A stretch of DNA of 64,000 nt, from NCBI RefSeq assembly GCF_947495205.1, contig NZ_CANLXV010000013.1:1-64000 (forward strand), read 5' to 3'. The stretch's first letter is position 1; the number at the start of each line of letters is the position of its first letter. The translations under genes and the position numbers were made by a program. This DNA is from an uncultured Polaribacter sp. Its GTDB lineage: Bacteria > Bacteroidota > Bacteroidia > Flavobacteriales > Flavobacteriaceae. Below the pieces are notes generated by a model. That model made no database searches and was not told the DNA's origin. It saw only the letters and a program-made list of their open reading frames with translations. Positions 1 to 9,726 of this stretch are shown here, one piece after another.

Positions 1-87
1 TTTTGCCTAAAAAACCTTCTATAAAATACCAAACAGTTAATACTAATCAACTTGCGTTTTATTAATCGAACTCAGGTTACAAAATTA

Positions 88-125
88 AAAAAAGTCAGAA
101 GAATTAATCTCTCCTGACTTTTTTA
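88..125 (-). terminator. Rho-independent terminator after the PL28 lyase gene
   Basis: Read on the minus strand, an inverted repeat built on AAAGTCAG and CTGACTTT (91-98 and 114-121) encloses a short loop and is followed by T-rich sequence. It starts about 20 bases after the stop codon at 144, so it would end the two-gene transcript that begins at the promoter near 4264-4308. Confidence 0.75.
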
Positions 126-143
126 AATTGGATAATTTTTTAT

Positions 144-1724
144 TTATCTAATAACCAATTTAGAGTGATATACTTTATTATCACTAGTAATTGCTTTAAC
201 CATGTATAGTCCTGAAACAAACTGTTTGTTATTTGTAATTTTAAGATTTCCGTTTACACTTGAACCTTGATAAACGGTTTTTCCTAAGGTATTGTAAATA
301 ATAACCTCTGCTTGTTCAATATTGTTTAATGAAATTGTAAATACGTCTTTAGCTGGGTTAGGGTATACTTTTATTGATGAAGTATTAAATTCTGTATCAG
401 AAATACTTAGTGCATTATCAACTAAAATAAGTTGCCAATTACTTCTATCGTCATTTGCTGTAGCAATAGCATGAGTTACTGTTCCGTCTTCATTATAATA
501 CAAAAATCTTCCAGAAGTTCTAGACTCAAATCTATACGTATCATCTGTTTCGTTGTAATAGATTGTCCAAGTTTTATCTGTATCTGCAGCTGGTGCAGCT
601 TTATTGGTACTTACTATGAAGTAAGGTTTATTTCCACCATCAAAGCCTGAACCTGGAGCTCTAAGTATTCCAAAAGTTTCACTATCTATATTGTAATATT
701 CCCCACTTTGTACAAAAGACCAATGGGTATTTGTTGCTTCTACTGAGTCACTCATTGTTACAGGAGTAGCAGCTGCTCCTGAATCTGTTAAAAACGTTCC
801 TGTAGCAACATTTTTTATACTAAATACTTTGTCTTTTAAACCTAAATCATCTGATTGATTTGCATCATCTACTATTTCTTTTTTCTCATATGTAGTATTT
901 GCCCATCTAATTTGTGCTCTTCCACCATGAACTCGATAAGCACCATATCTAATACCAGATTCTAAAGCTCTTTCTGGTTCTGGAATATTCCAATTAAAAA
1001 CTTTTCCGCCAATAATAGCATCAGCATAATGAATCTTTTTTGTTGGATCATTTGGATCTGCTCTAAAACCTACCTCTAATTCAATATCTGTAGCTTCATT
1101 TTTTTTGATATTTGTTAAAAAAATAATTTGTCTTCCAGCTCCTGCACCTCCTCTAAAACTAATTTGCTCTCTAACAATGTTAAAAGATACCTGTACTCTA
1201 TCTCCATTAGCATTTGTTCCAAAAACAGGTTCTGCTCTATACAAACAAATTGCTGGATCTGCAGAACCTCCACCTCCTGAATGTTTTCCTTTAGCTTGCA
1301 TAATGTAACTACCATGCCTACCATTAGAAGGGCTGTAGGCAGCTTCTAATATTCTAACTGTACCTTTAAACCTGGCATAACTACCTACACCTCTAGTTTT
1401 AGATCTAGATAAGGAGCGTTCTATTCTAGGTTGTAAAGTATTTGTATCTTGGTTGTTAGAACCTGCTGTTATGTTGTAGATTCCCCAAACAGTATCGTCT
1501 ATAGTTACCTCTTTGTAGTTTGCATAACAACTTCTATCGTCTATTGTACCAACATTAACTGCATTTGGTAAATCTGCTGATGTTCTTGTAGCATTTGCTC
1601 CTTCTGGGTTACATGTTGTATAAGACCCTGTATCTTCATCTATTGCAGTATCTTGTGCAGTAATAACTAGTGAAAAGAAGGTAAAAACAAGAGATAATAA
1701 AAATTTAAATGTTGTTTTATTCAT
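144..1724 (-). CDS. PL28-type ulvan lyase with beta-trefoil-like module and T9SS sorting domain
   Basis: This is a secreted lyase expected to cleave ulvan by beta-elimination and leave unsaturated uronates. Residues 1-24 form a signal peptide ending ITAQ. Residues about 29-283 match the PL28 ulvan lyase domain, with the features [24 protein letters not shown] and [13 protein letters not shown]. Residues about 298-436 form a ricin/beta-trefoil-like module nearly repeated in the neighbouring lyase at 1783-4236. Residues about 452-526 are a T9SS type A sorting domain (VYPNPAKD). The 526-residue length and layout resemble the long ulvan lyase isoform known from Nonlabens. The gene lies 58 bases after the BNR lyase and has no promoter box of its own, so the two are probably co-transcribed. 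The PL28 call rests on remembered family features, not on an alignment. Confidence 0.88.
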   Translation of the reverse strand: MNKTTFKFLLSLVFTFFSLVITAQDTAIDEDTGSYTTCNPEGANATRTSADLPNAVNVGTIDDRSCYANYKEVTIDDTVWGIYNITAGSNNQDTNTLQPRIERSLSRSKTRGVGSYARFKGTVRILEAAYSPSNGRHGSYIMQAKGKHSGGGGSADPAICLYRAEPVFGTNANGDRVQVSFNIVREQISFRGGAGAGRQIIFLTNIKKNEATDIELEVGFRADPNDPTKKIHYADAIIGGKVFNWNIPEPERALESGIRYGAYRVHGGRAQIRWANTTYEKKEIVDDANQSDDLGLKDKVFSIKNVATGTFLTDSGAAATPVTMSDSVEATNTHWSFVQSGEYYNIDSETFGILRAPGSGFDGGNKPYFIVSTNKAAPAADTDKTWTIYYNETDDTYRFESRTSGRFLYYNEDGTVTHAIATANDDRSNWQLILVDNALSISDTEFNTSSIKVYPNPAKDVFTISLNNIEQAEVIIYNTLGKTVYQGSSVNGNLKITNNKQFVSGLYMVKAITSDNKVYHSKLVIR

Positions 1725-1782
1725 AATTGAATTTTAATTTTAATAATCCTATTTTGTTTAAATGTTAAATTTTAAAGCTTGG

Positions 1783-4236
1783 TTATTTTATAATTAATTT
1801 AGAGTAATATGCTTTATTTTTATCTGAAAGTACTTTAACTAGATAAACACCCTTTTTAAATTGGTTACTTTTTACTTCTAAAAGATTAGTTGTTGTTGTG
1901 TTTTTATAAACACGTTTCCCTAAAACGTTATAGATTTCTATGTTTTTTGTATTTTCGATATTCTGAAATGACATAACAAATTTCTCTTTAGCTGGGTTTG
2001 GGCGAATGTTCATTTTTGGTACAGTAAGTTCTAATTCTAAAGTGCTTAATGTTTGGCTTGTAGATATGGCTTTCCACTTACTTCTTTCATCTGTTTCTTC
2101 TGCAGCAATATTAGTTACATTACCTTCTGCATTATAGTATAAGTACCTTTGATTATCTTTCGATTCGAATCTAAATGTATCTTCTGATTCATTATAATGA
2201 ATTTTCCAAATTTTATCTGAATCATTTGCAGGTGATTCTTTAGCTGTACTTACTACAAAGAAAGGTTTATTTCCACCATCAAAACCAGAACCTGGAGCTC
2301 TTAGTATTCCAAAAGTTTCACTATCAATATTAAAGTATTCGCCTGTTTTAACAAACATCCAATGCGTATTTGTTTCTTCTCCAGAATCACTCATAGATAC
2401 AGGAACTGCGCTTCCACCTGAATCTTTTAAAAACTTTCCTGTAGCAACATTTTGTAATCTGTAAGCACCAAATGTTAAATCTGATTTATCTATTGCTATA
2501 ACTTCTACCGTGTTTTCTGAAGATGTAATACTTTCTCCATTTGTTTTATAAGCAACAGCTTTTATTGTAAAAGTACCTGTTGTAGTTGGTGTCCAATCTA
2601 ATAAAAAGGGTTTTGTTGTATCCTCTTCCAACAAAGTATCATCAACCATAAAGGCTACTTTTGTAATTTCTCCTTCGTCTGCAGTTGCGTTTGCAAATAA
2701 TTGAATGTTTTCTCCTTCTCTAAAGCTTTGATTGTTTGTTGGTGTAACTAAATTTACGGCAAAAGGTTGTGGCCCAGTAACTATATTTAAATCTATAATT
2801 TGTAAATAAATTGGCTGCGTATCATCTTTATCCGCAGGATTATTTTCTAATAAATAATAATACAATTTACCATCTGATATATACACTTGGCCTTTTCTAA
2901 AACGCTTGCCAGATGTTGCTTCATAAACTCTTGTAAAAAGATTTGTACCTCCAGGAGCTTGTTCTACAAAAGGTCTTCCAGAAGAATTTAAACCAATAAT
3001 ATATACATTACCTCCTGCTGAATATAAAGTTTCTGCACCAGAAAAATCTGTTGAAGTTATAAATTCTGTAGCACCTGCTGGCTTATAGGTATGCACTTGT
3101 TTTGTAACATTATTTTCATTGTCTTTAACTCTACCAATAAAATGTACATCTTCGTTATCTGTAACTGTCCAATCAAAACCTTGTACCATATACACTTGAT
3201 TCAACGCAGTTGTTTCAACCAAATCTCCAGGTTCAGAAATTTTAATTAAATCTGATTTTGCCATTGGTCTTGTAAAGCCAGTTCCTTCGTGATCTTTCCA
3301 TTGTGTTAATCCACTTGGATCATCAGAATACGCGTAGTAGAAACCGTTTTGGTATTGATATTTATCATTTCTAACATTAGCTCTTTGTTGAAAACCAATT
3401 CTTATTTTTCCATTTAAATATTTAATATCTCCATATAAACCCCAATTATATGGACTACCATGGCTAGATGCGCCTGTTCTATTAAAATCTGTGTAACCTT
3501 CCCAGTCATTACCATCATATTTAGCAAATAAAAACTTACCATTTTCTGAAAAACCAAACCTATTTTTCATGAACAAATCGCCTTCATCATTTGTAAAAAA
3601 AGCTGGATACGTAAGTAGTTTCGTAGTATTATCGTCTGTAATTCCTGGAAACCTTAAATGTTTATAATTATTATTAGGAGACTGTACAAATAAATCAATA
3701 GTAAACTGATCATCTGGAACTGTTGCTGCATTTGGTGTAGTGTAAGAATACCTTAAATAATCATTTGCAAATGCTGCAATTCTACCATTTCTGTGCATAT
3801 CATACACCATATGTATGGTTCCGTTTTTTGGAGAAATACCAACAGCAATGGTATTATGAGTTTCACCAATCCACCATCTTCCATTATAACCTGTGTGCTG
3901 ATGAGGAAATTCAATTGTTTTTTGCACTCCAGTTTTTTGGTTATATCGCGTCAACATTACATGACGATCTTCTTTTCCACCTCTATACCAAGTAAGAAAA
4001 ACATAATCTCCAAAAACTTTTATACAATCTCCATGAGGCGTTAATGCCGCTCCATAAACATAATCAAACCCTGTTGCTGAGTTTGTAGTGGTATTTAAAG
4101 CAACTCTATCACCATCAAAGTACATCACTTTATCTGTAATAAATATTTCTTTTTCTAAAGTTACTTGAGCAACTGCTTTAAAGGTAATTAACAACATTAA
4201 AGCAAAAAATATAGTTTTAAAGGTAATTTTGTTCAT
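1783..4236 (-). CDS. BNR-4 propeller ulvan lyase (PL24/PL25-like) with Ig-like, trefoil-like and T9SS modules
   Basis: This is a predicted extracellular lyase with a seven-bladed propeller fold. The start was set at 4236 (MNKITFKTIFF), which gives a normal signal peptide; an in-frame ATG at 4284 lies next to the promoter box and adds an unlikely leader. Residues about 20-485 carry the BNR_4 pattern (SPHGD-like start, TWYRGG, FPHQH, HNTIAVGIS, TIHMVYDMH) shared with PL24/PL25-type ulvan lyases, whose catalytic residues include histidines in such motifs. An Ig-like domain follows (about 490-577), then a ricin/trefoil-like module (about 590-725) nearly identical to that of the downstream PL28 protein, then a T9SS sorting domain (from about 734). 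A regulated promoter lies at 4264-4308. The exact PL family is inferred; the propeller fold is the firmer part. Confidence 0.82.
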   Translation of the reverse strand: MNKITFKTIFFALMLLITFKAVAQVTLEKEIFITDKVMYFDGDRVALNTTTNSATGFDYVYGAALTPHGDCIKVFGDYVFLTWYRGGKEDRHVMLTRYNQKTGVQKTIEFPHQHTGYNGRWWIGETHNTIAVGISPKNGTIHMVYDMHRNGRIAAFANDYLRYSYTTPNAATVPDDQFTIDLFVQSPNNNYKHLRFPGITDDNTTKLLTYPAFFTNDEGDLFMKNRFGFSENGKFLFAKYDGNDWEGYTDFNRTGASSHGSPYNWGLYGDIKYLNGKIRIGFQQRANVRNDKYQYQNGFYYAYSDDPSGLTQWKDHEGTGFTRPMAKSDLIKISEPGDLVETTALNQVYMVQGFDWTVTDNEDVHFIGRVKDNENNVTKQVHTYKPAGATEFITSTDFSGAETLYSAGGNVYIIGLNSSGRPFVEQAPGGTNLFTRVYEATSGKRFRKGQVYISDGKLYYYLLENNPADKDDTQPIYLQIIDLNIVTGPQPFAVNLVTPTNNQSFREGENIQLFANATADEGEITKVAFMVDDTLLEEDTTKPFLLDWTPTTTGTFTIKAVAYKTNGESITSSENTVEVIAIDKSDLTFGAYRLQNVATGKFLKDSGGSAVPVSMSDSGEETNTHWMFVKTGEYFNIDSETFGILRAPGSGFDGGNKPFFVVSTAKESPANDSDKIWKIHYNESEDTFRFESKDNQRYLYYNAEGNVTNIAAEETDERSKWKAISTSQTLSTLELELTVPKMNIRPNPAKEKFVMSFQNIENTKNIEIYNVLGKRVYKNTTTTNLLEVKSNQFKKGVYLVKVLSDKNKAYYSKLIIK

Positions 4237-4263
4237 AAATAAGTTCCTTATTATTAAAGTCCT

Positions 4264-4308
4264 CAAAATTACACTTTTGCGCATAAAATTGCATCCTGAG
4301 CTATCCTG
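4264..4308 (-). promoter_or_regulatory. Locus promoter box upstream of BNR lyase-PL28 operon
   Basis: This is the clearest copy of the shared promoter. On the minus strand two CAGGAT repeats (plus-strand ATCCTG at 4303-4308 and 4293-4298) are 10 bases apart. Two bases plus 19 bases later comes TAATTTTG (4264-4271), a perfect TANNTTTG -7 element of the Bacteroidota type. It drives the gene starting at 4236. Confidence 0.85.
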
Positions 4309-4343
4309 ACAAAATTACCCTAAATATATATTAAATTAACACT

Positions 4344-7300
4344 TTACAGATTAATTTTCAATTTTACAGGACCTATTAAACCGGCGTTTTCCAACTCAGT
4401 TTCATTCTTTTTTGGACCTGCTGTAGTCCAGGTTTTCTTAGCATTTTTAGGTCTTTTATTATCAAAAATTAATTGATTTCTCCAAGTGTTGGTTACTTTT
4501 ATTTCTAATTTATTTTCTCCAACTTGAGTTTCATTACTAATATCAAACACAAAAGGTGGTGCCCATTTTACACCTACTTTTTTTCCATTACACCAAACCT
4601 CTGCAATATTTGCAACTTCACCCAAATCTAAAACTGTTTTTTTACCTATTTCTTTAACTTCAATAGTTTTGGTGTATGTTGTTGTTCCTGAATAATGTTT
4701 AACGGCATCATTTTCTAATGCTGTTAACGATTTTAATTGGTTTATTTTCATAGATTCTGGAGTATCCCATCCTTTATCAAAAGATAAATTCCAATTATTT
4801 TGAAGTGATTTTTCCTTAACATCAACAGTTATTTTGGTGTGTGGTACATTCTTATGAAAAACATAATCTCCAGAGATTGAAGCTGTAAAATCGTCGCCCT
4901 TCCAAGATAATTTAGGATAATCTTTTGTTTTATAAATTTGATACCACCCTGTCTTTGTATCTAAAACTGTATTATCTTTTAATGTGATTTTTGACACTAT
5001 TGATTTTTTATCACTTTTAGAAAACACTATAATTTTACTTCCGCTTGCGGGTAAAGTAACGGCGACATTAGTTCTGTTATTTTCAGATTTCCAAACCTTG
5101 GCAGTCTGTTGGTTTCCTGTAAAAGCATCCCAAATCTGAGGCGATAAATTATCAATTCTAAAACTTAGAGAAACAGCTATAGGATTTTCTTCTTTTGAGG
5201 CTACAAAATAAATATGTGCCTCTTTGGTTTCTCTATGAATCCAATTGATATTTACATTTTCTGATGTAATTACATCTTTTGCTATTTTTTCGGCTGCTAA
5301 AACTTCTTTAAGTGTTTTACCCCAATATACTTTTCCTTTTCCTGTATTTTTCACTCCACTTTTAGTGTTGTCCCATAATTCATCAGCAATTAATTGCAAT
5401 TCTTTTAAATCGTTTTCATCATCCATTAAACTTGGTGAGTCTTTAGGCTTATCACCCAAAATAACTGCGCCATTAACAACCAATTCTTTTATTTTTTTTA
5501 GCGTTGAAAGCAATATTTTCTCTGAATTTCTTAAAGTAATTACTTTATAATTTCCACCGTTTTCAACGTGAATTTGCCCATTTTTTACACTTAATTTTTC
5601 TTGTAAAATTTCTTCGTTTAAATAATCAAATCTATATCCTTTAGGAAACGCATCTAAATCAAACGGCGGTCTCTCAAACTCATCTCCATAATACCTCAAA
5701 ACGTCTGCTACAAATTCTCCTTGTTGCAATATGTATTGATTTCTAGATAAATACGCTATCCAATCTGGCATGTATTTCCACCAAGTTTGTTTACGTACAA
5801 AAGGAAAACCAATACTACCACCAAAACTAGATCCTGGAAAAACATCTGTTTGTGGTGTATGCGAAAACGTGTGAAACACCAAATGATTTACGCCTTTTGC
5901 AAAATTATAATCAATTAAATATTTTACAGAAAACGGATGCTCGTTCCATTTTACGCCAACTTGCGTACAAGCTTCTGCGGCTAATTTAGGTTTGTTGTAC
6001 AAATGCGCAGCAGAAGCAGCATTATAAATTGGTTTTGCATATTCATTCTGTGCAGACGGTGCTTTGGGATACCAAAACTCTGTCATTGGTATATCACTTA
6101 CTCCATAATAACGCATAGGATCTATTGGTAAAACCTCACCACCTGCACCTTCTGTATACACTTCTGCACCCATTTTGTTTGCCACTGTTGCAAAATGTTT
6201 GAAAAAATTATCTATAAAAACATCGTCCATTGTTTGGCGTAAATCTCGCAAAAATTTGGTTGTTGTTTCCTTACTTTCTACAATATAACCTATTGTTGCT
6301 GGCAAGTATTTTTTCATACTATAGCCTCTTCTATTTTCAAATTCGTTAAATAAATCTTCAGAATTTATTGTCCAAGTTGGTACATGACTTTCCCAACTAT
6401 CAATAAGTAAACCTTGCAATTTTCCATCTGCAATTGGCCCACCAGATTTTATCAAATCACCAATCATTCCGTTTTTTAAGTGATTTTCTATGGCAATTTT
6501 ATCTAACTTACTAGATTCCCAACCCGTTGCTTCTGGTACTGCAGGTTTGTTGGTTAATCGCATATTGATATGCCCAAACCTTACAATTGTCCAATTTCCT
6601 TTTGGAGCATTCCAAGTGAGTGTTCCATCTTTAGATAATTGGCTTGTTAAGTTGATGATTTGTTTTGCGTTAATAATTGTATTTGGAGCGTAATTATATT
6701 GTACATCTTCTTTTAAACGCCTTAAAACCTTTCCTGCCTTAGCCTCATGATTGTGTAACTTTGGTTTGGCACTTAATCTTATAGATTCTGGTGCAATTGT
6801 GTGTGCTCCTAAAAAAGTAAATTTAAAAACAGTTGCTGTAGTTTCTGGTAGCACTAAAGTTAAATATTTACGCCTGTCATTCCAATTTGCGTCTGGTATT
6901 TTTATGGTTGTAATCTCTTTAAATTTATTCTCAATTTTGGCTTCAACTTTAATAGAAGCATTAATTTGAGGATAATTTGTACCCATAATAAAATGACGAA
7001 TTTGAGGTAAAACGATAGAACGTAAAGTTACAGGTGTATCAAAGCTTGTTTTTACCCACGTGTGTTGATTTTTTACTTTTGCAATTCCTGATTTTCTATA
7101 CTCCTTTAGTGGTTTGTCTAAACGTGTTGTTTTTCTGGTAACAATTAATTTTGAAGCTGGATTAAAAATAGCCGTCCAAGGAATTTTGTTATTGTTTGTT
7201 TCTATTTTTGATGGATTAAAGGGCTCTAAATCATCACCTTTTAAGGTAGGAAACGCCAAAACTTGAATATCTTTATAATCGTAGTCTGGTGTATGGTATA

Positions 7301-7802
7301 AAGAATCAATTTTTAAATTTTTAACCAATTCTTTTCCTCCAGAAATATGGTATGTAGTTTCTACAACTTCTCTTTGTGCTTCTGCTGCAGGCACCCAAGG
7401 ACCACCCGTCATAGACCAACCTGGGCAATTTTGCATGGTAAATTTTAAACCTAGTCGTTTGCATTCATCTGCAGTAAAACGAATCATATCTTCCCATTCT
7501 GGAGATAAAATTTTAATAGGTTTTACGTTTGGAAACGCACGACCTGCTTTGTTAAACAAATGAATTCCTTGCAAACCAGCATCTTTTATGGCTTGCAAAT
7601 CTAGTTTTAAACCTTCTTTACTTATATTATTACCATTTAAATGAAACCAAGTTTCTGGATGGTATTCTTTTGATGGAGCTATAAAGTTTTTGGATAATTC
7701 CTTTAAATCTAGACTATAAGTTTTATAGGCAGTATTTGTATCTTTAGTTTGACAAGAAAAAACAATTAATGTTAAAAAAAACAGGATAATTTTACACTTC
7801 AT
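4344..7802 (-). CDS. GH106 alpha-L-rhamnosidase, lipoprotein
   Basis: This is a predicted exo-acting alpha-L-rhamnosidase that removes rhamnose from ulvan oligosaccharides. The N-terminus (MKCKIILFF...VFSC) is a lipoprotein signal with the cysteine at residue 17. The catalytic region opens with WFHLNGNNISKEGLKLDL and continues with GLQGIHLFNKAG and MQNCPGWSMTGGPWV, which are hallmark stretches of large GH106 enzymes. The C-terminal part has beta-sandwich, galactose-binding-like character (VANIAEVWCNGKKVGVKWAPPFVFDIS). The 1152-residue length is normal for the family. The gene is transcribed alone from the box at 7821-7866 and is back to back with the PL28 lipoprotein gene at 8094. GH106 members are known in flavobacterial ulvan loci. 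The linkage cleaved here is inferred from context. Confidence 0.88.
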   Translation of the reverse strand: MKCKIILFFLTLIVFSCQTKDTNTAYKTYSLDLKELSKNFIAPSKEYHPETWFHLNGNNISKEGLKLDLQAIKDAGLQGIHLFNKAGRAFPNVKPIKILSPEWEDMIRFTADECKRLGLKFTMQNCPGWSMTGGPWVPAAEAQREVVETTYHISGGKELVKNLKIDSLYHTPDYDYKDIQVLAFPTLKGDDLEPFNPSKIETNNNKIPWTAIFNPASKLIVTRKTTRLDKPLKEYRKSGIAKVKNQHTWVKTSFDTPVTLRSIVLPQIRHFIMGTNYPQINASIKVEAKIENKFKEITTIKIPDANWNDRRKYLTLVLPETTATVFKFTFLGAHTIAPESIRLSAKPKLHNHEAKAGKVLRRLKEDVQYNYAPNTIINAKQIINLTSQLSKDGTLTWNAPKGNWTIVRFGHINMRLTNKPAVPEATGWESSKLDKIAIENHLKNGMIGDLIKSGGPIADGKLQGLLIDSWESHVPTWTINSEDLFNEFENRRGYSMKKYLPATIGYIVESKETTTKFLRDLRQTMDDVFIDNFFKHFATVANKMGAEVYTEGAGGEVLPIDPMRYYGVSDIPMTEFWYPKAPSAQNEYAKPIYNAASAAHLYNKPKLAAEACTQVGVKWNEHPFSVKYLIDYNFAKGVNHLVFHTFSHTPQTDVFPGSSFGGSIGFPFVRKQTWWKYMPDWIAYLSRNQYILQQGEFVADVLRYYGDEFERPPFDLDAFPKGYRFDYLNEEILQEKLSVKNGQIHVENGGNYKVITLRNSEKILLSTLKKIKELVVNGAVILGDKPKDSPSLMDDENDLKELQLIADELWDNTKSGVKNTGKGKVYWGKTLKEVLAAEKIAKDVITSENVNINWIHRETKEAHIYFVASKEENPIAVSLSFRIDNLSPQIWDAFTGNQQTAKVWKSENNRTNVAVTLPASGSKIIVFSKSDKKSIVSKITLKDNTVLDTKTGWYQIYKTKDYPKLSWKGDDFTASISGDYVFHKNVPHTKITVDVKEKSLQNNWNLSFDKGWDTPESMKINQLKSLTALENDAVKHYSGTTTYTKTIEVKEIGKKTVLDLGEVANIAEVWCNGKKVGVKWAPPFVFDISNETQVGENKLEIKVTNTWRNQLIFDNKRPKNAKKTWTTAGPKKNETELENAGLIGPVKLKINL

Positions 7803-7820
7803 TTGGCATATTTTTAGAAA

Positions 7821-7866
7821 TTAAATTAAGTTGTTTTCTTACAGACGAGCATCCTGTCGTATCAGG
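7821..7866 (-). promoter_or_regulatory. Locus promoter box upstream of GH106
   Basis: On the minus strand CCTGAT (7861-7866) is followed 10 bases later by CAGGAT (7851-7856). The -7 candidate is TAATTTAA (7821-7828), spaced 20 rather than 19 bases from the box, or TTAATTTA at exactly 19. The distal half-site is degenerate; the proximal one is perfect. Confidence 0.75.
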
Positions 7867-8031
7867 TAAAAAAATACAATAAAAATTAAATAAATGCGTT
7901 TAACAACTAATACATCCTCTTGCATTCTGCATAAAAATTTTAAGATTGATTGCGAATTAATAAATTGACTTATTAACTAAAGTTAAAAAGATTGATTGAA
8001 TACGCGTGATCTCATAAAAAACTCTTAAAGT

Positions 8032-8076
8032 CAGCATTCATCAGGATAGTTTAGTAAAACAAATCATTTAATTTTA
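8032..8076 (+). promoter_or_regulatory. Locus promoter box upstream of PL28 lipoprotein
   Basis: CAGCAT (8032-8037) and CAGGAT (8042-8047) form the 10-bp direct repeat. After AG and 19 bases comes TAATTTTA (8069-8076). The start codon follows at 8094, giving a very short leader. This copy lies on the plus strand and keeps the same geometry as the minus-strand copies. Confidence 0.8.
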
Positions 8077-8093
8077 AAAATATTTTAAGAATT

Positions 8094-9023
8094 ATGAAGA
8101 AAACAAAATTAAATTTTAAACTAGGAACAATTAAAGCTTTAGTTGTTTTTACCACCATTTTTGCTTGTACAAGTGAAGAAGATGGCGGACCAGAAGGTAT
8201 ATCTCTTGAAGACTTTGAAATCATAGAACAAGAACCAGTAGTTATAGCTGCTGATGAAGATACAGGATCTTATACCATTTGTAACGATGATGGCGCAAAT
8301 GCGACCAGAACAGACGGCGATATAGCAAATCCTGTTAATGTAGGAACAATTGATGATAGAAGTTGTTATGCTAATTACAAAGAAAGCACCATTGATGGCG
8401 TTACTTGGGGCATATACAATATTACTGATGGTTCTAATAACCAAGATGCAGCAAACACATTGCAACCTAGAATTGAACGTGCATTACCTGTTGCTAAAAG
8501 CACTAATCCAGGTACTTATGTTAGATTTAAAGGAGATTTTAGAATCCTTGAAACTGCAGATGGAGGAACTTTTAGTAGAAATGGTTCTTACATAGCGCAA
8601 GCTAAAGGTCAACATACTGGTGGAGGTGGTTCTGCAGATCCTGCTATTTGTTTATATAGAGCACACCCTATTTACGGAACAGGTATTAATGCAGACAAAC
8701 AAATTGCGTTTGATATTTATGCAGAACGTATTTTAGTGCGTGGTGGATCTGGAAGTGGTAGAGAAGTTGTGCTACTTAAACGTGTAAATAAGAACGAGAT
8801 AACTTCTTTTGAACTAGAGGTAGGTTTTAAAGCAGATCCAAGTGATTCTTCTAAAAAAATACATTATTGTAATGCTATAATTGGAGGTGAAGCCTTTAAT
8901 TGGAATATTCCTGAGCCTGAAAGAGGAACGCAATCTAAAATTAGATATGGTGCATATCGTGTTCCAGGTGGTAGAGCACAAATTAGATGGGCAAATACCT
9001 CCCATGTAAAAGTAGAGAAATAA
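8094..9023 (+). CDS. Surface lipoprotein PL28-type ulvan lyase
   Basis: This is a stand-alone PL28 domain anchored by lipid. The N-terminus ends in a lipobox-like IFAC followed by TSEEDGG, an acidic stretch of the kind that exports lipoproteins to the cell surface in Bacteroidota. The lyase domain (about residue 55 to the end) has [49 protein letters not shown] and [13 protein letters not shown]. It closely resembles the PL28 domains at 144-1724 and 30242-32779, but it lacks any accessory module or T9SS domain. It is one of only two leftward-locus genes on the plus strand and has its own promoter box. A surface-held lyase would cut ulvan next to the SusCD importers. Confidence 0.88.
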   Translation: MKKTKLNFKLGTIKALVVFTTIFACTSEEDGGPEGISLEDFEIIEQEPVVIAADEDTGSYTICNDDGANATRTDGDIANPVNVGTIDDRSCYANYKESTIDGVTWGIYNITDGSNNQDAANTLQPRIERALPVAKSTNPGTYVRFKGDFRILETADGGTFSRNGSYIAQAKGQHTGGGGSADPAICLYRAHPIYGTGINADKQIAFDIYAERILVRGGSGSGREVVLLKRVNKNEITSFELEVGFKADPSDSSKKIHYCNAIIGGEAFNWNIPEPERGTQSKIRYGAYRVPGGRAQIRWANTSHVKVEK

Positions 9024-9726
9024 AGACTCTAATTTTATAAGAAATTAACTTCAACTTTTTTAGGAAAGTTTATGATATTAAAAAGCTAGTAAATCTTATT
9101 TACTGGCTTTTTTTTATATAAATAATGTTTACAGATTAATATTATGCTGAATATTAGATGCTGATAAACTTTTTGAAAAACATACTTTATTAGCCATAAA
9201 AAAATTAAGCAATTAAGAACATTTAAGAGCGAAATTGATGCTTTATAATATCGTAGCAACAAAACAACACAACGTTTTTTAAAGGCAATACTATGAAAGG
9301 AAAATCGACGAGTTAATGTAGTGCTTCTGCGCAAACACCACCTAATCGATAAATAATAAACTACCCTTATTCTTTTATCTAAACAAAAGAGTTATGAACC
9401 GCAGAGAAAATAAAATTAAAAAAGATTTATTGGATAATATTCTTTGTTGTAAAGAGTAGATATCTCTAATGAATTACAAAAGCAACTATGTATAAAGGAT
9501 TTTCAATCAATTAACAAAAAAAAGCCATAACTAAAATAATCAATCAAAAGTTGATGATATTTTAGGCACAGCTTTATGCAACTATTTTTAAAAATTCTTA
9601 ATTTACATTTAATGTTTATTTTTTTTCTATAAAACTTTCTTGGTAATTTCTCCAATTACGTTAAATCAATCCAGTTTATAGGCTACTGAAATAAATTGTT
9701 TATCTATATAATTAAATACAGTTTAA
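9024..9726. other. Long gene-free stretch with a terminator and possible decayed coding sequence
   Basis: Apart from the terminator at 9081-9115, no intact gene is visible in these 703 bases. On the plus strand a reading frame between about 9200 and 9350 encodes protein-like sequence (including KTTQRFLKAI and KENRRVNVVLLRKH) but is broken by two stops, which could be a gene remnant. The source is not recognised. The rest is very AT-rich. Confidence 0.4.
9081..9115 (+). terminator. Rho-independent terminator after PL28 lipoprotein gene
   Basis: AAAGCTAGTAAAT pairs with ATTTACTGGCTTT (one G:T pair) around a four-base loop and is followed by a run of eight T. It lies about 60 bases after the stop codon at 9023. 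Confidence 0.85.

Larger units (their letters stand above)
7803..8093. promoter_or_regulatory. Divergent control region between GH106 and PL28 lipoprotein genes
   Basis: This AT-rich spacer carries two outward-facing copies of the shared promoter, one for each neighbour (7821-7866 leftward, 8032-8076 rightward), separated by about 165 bases. No coding sequence is visible in between. Confidence 0.7.

Noticed and set aside
4237..4284. Longer N-terminus for the BNR lyase beginning at 4284
   Set aside because: The added residues would overlap the region just downstream of the -7 element and precede a complete signal peptide at 4236.
9086..9334. An 82-codon minus-strand frame after the PL28 lipoprotein gene
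   Set aside because: It runs through the terminator hairpin, has low-complexity hydrophobic sequence and no recognisable domain; the plus strand of the same stretch looks at least as coding-like but is broken.
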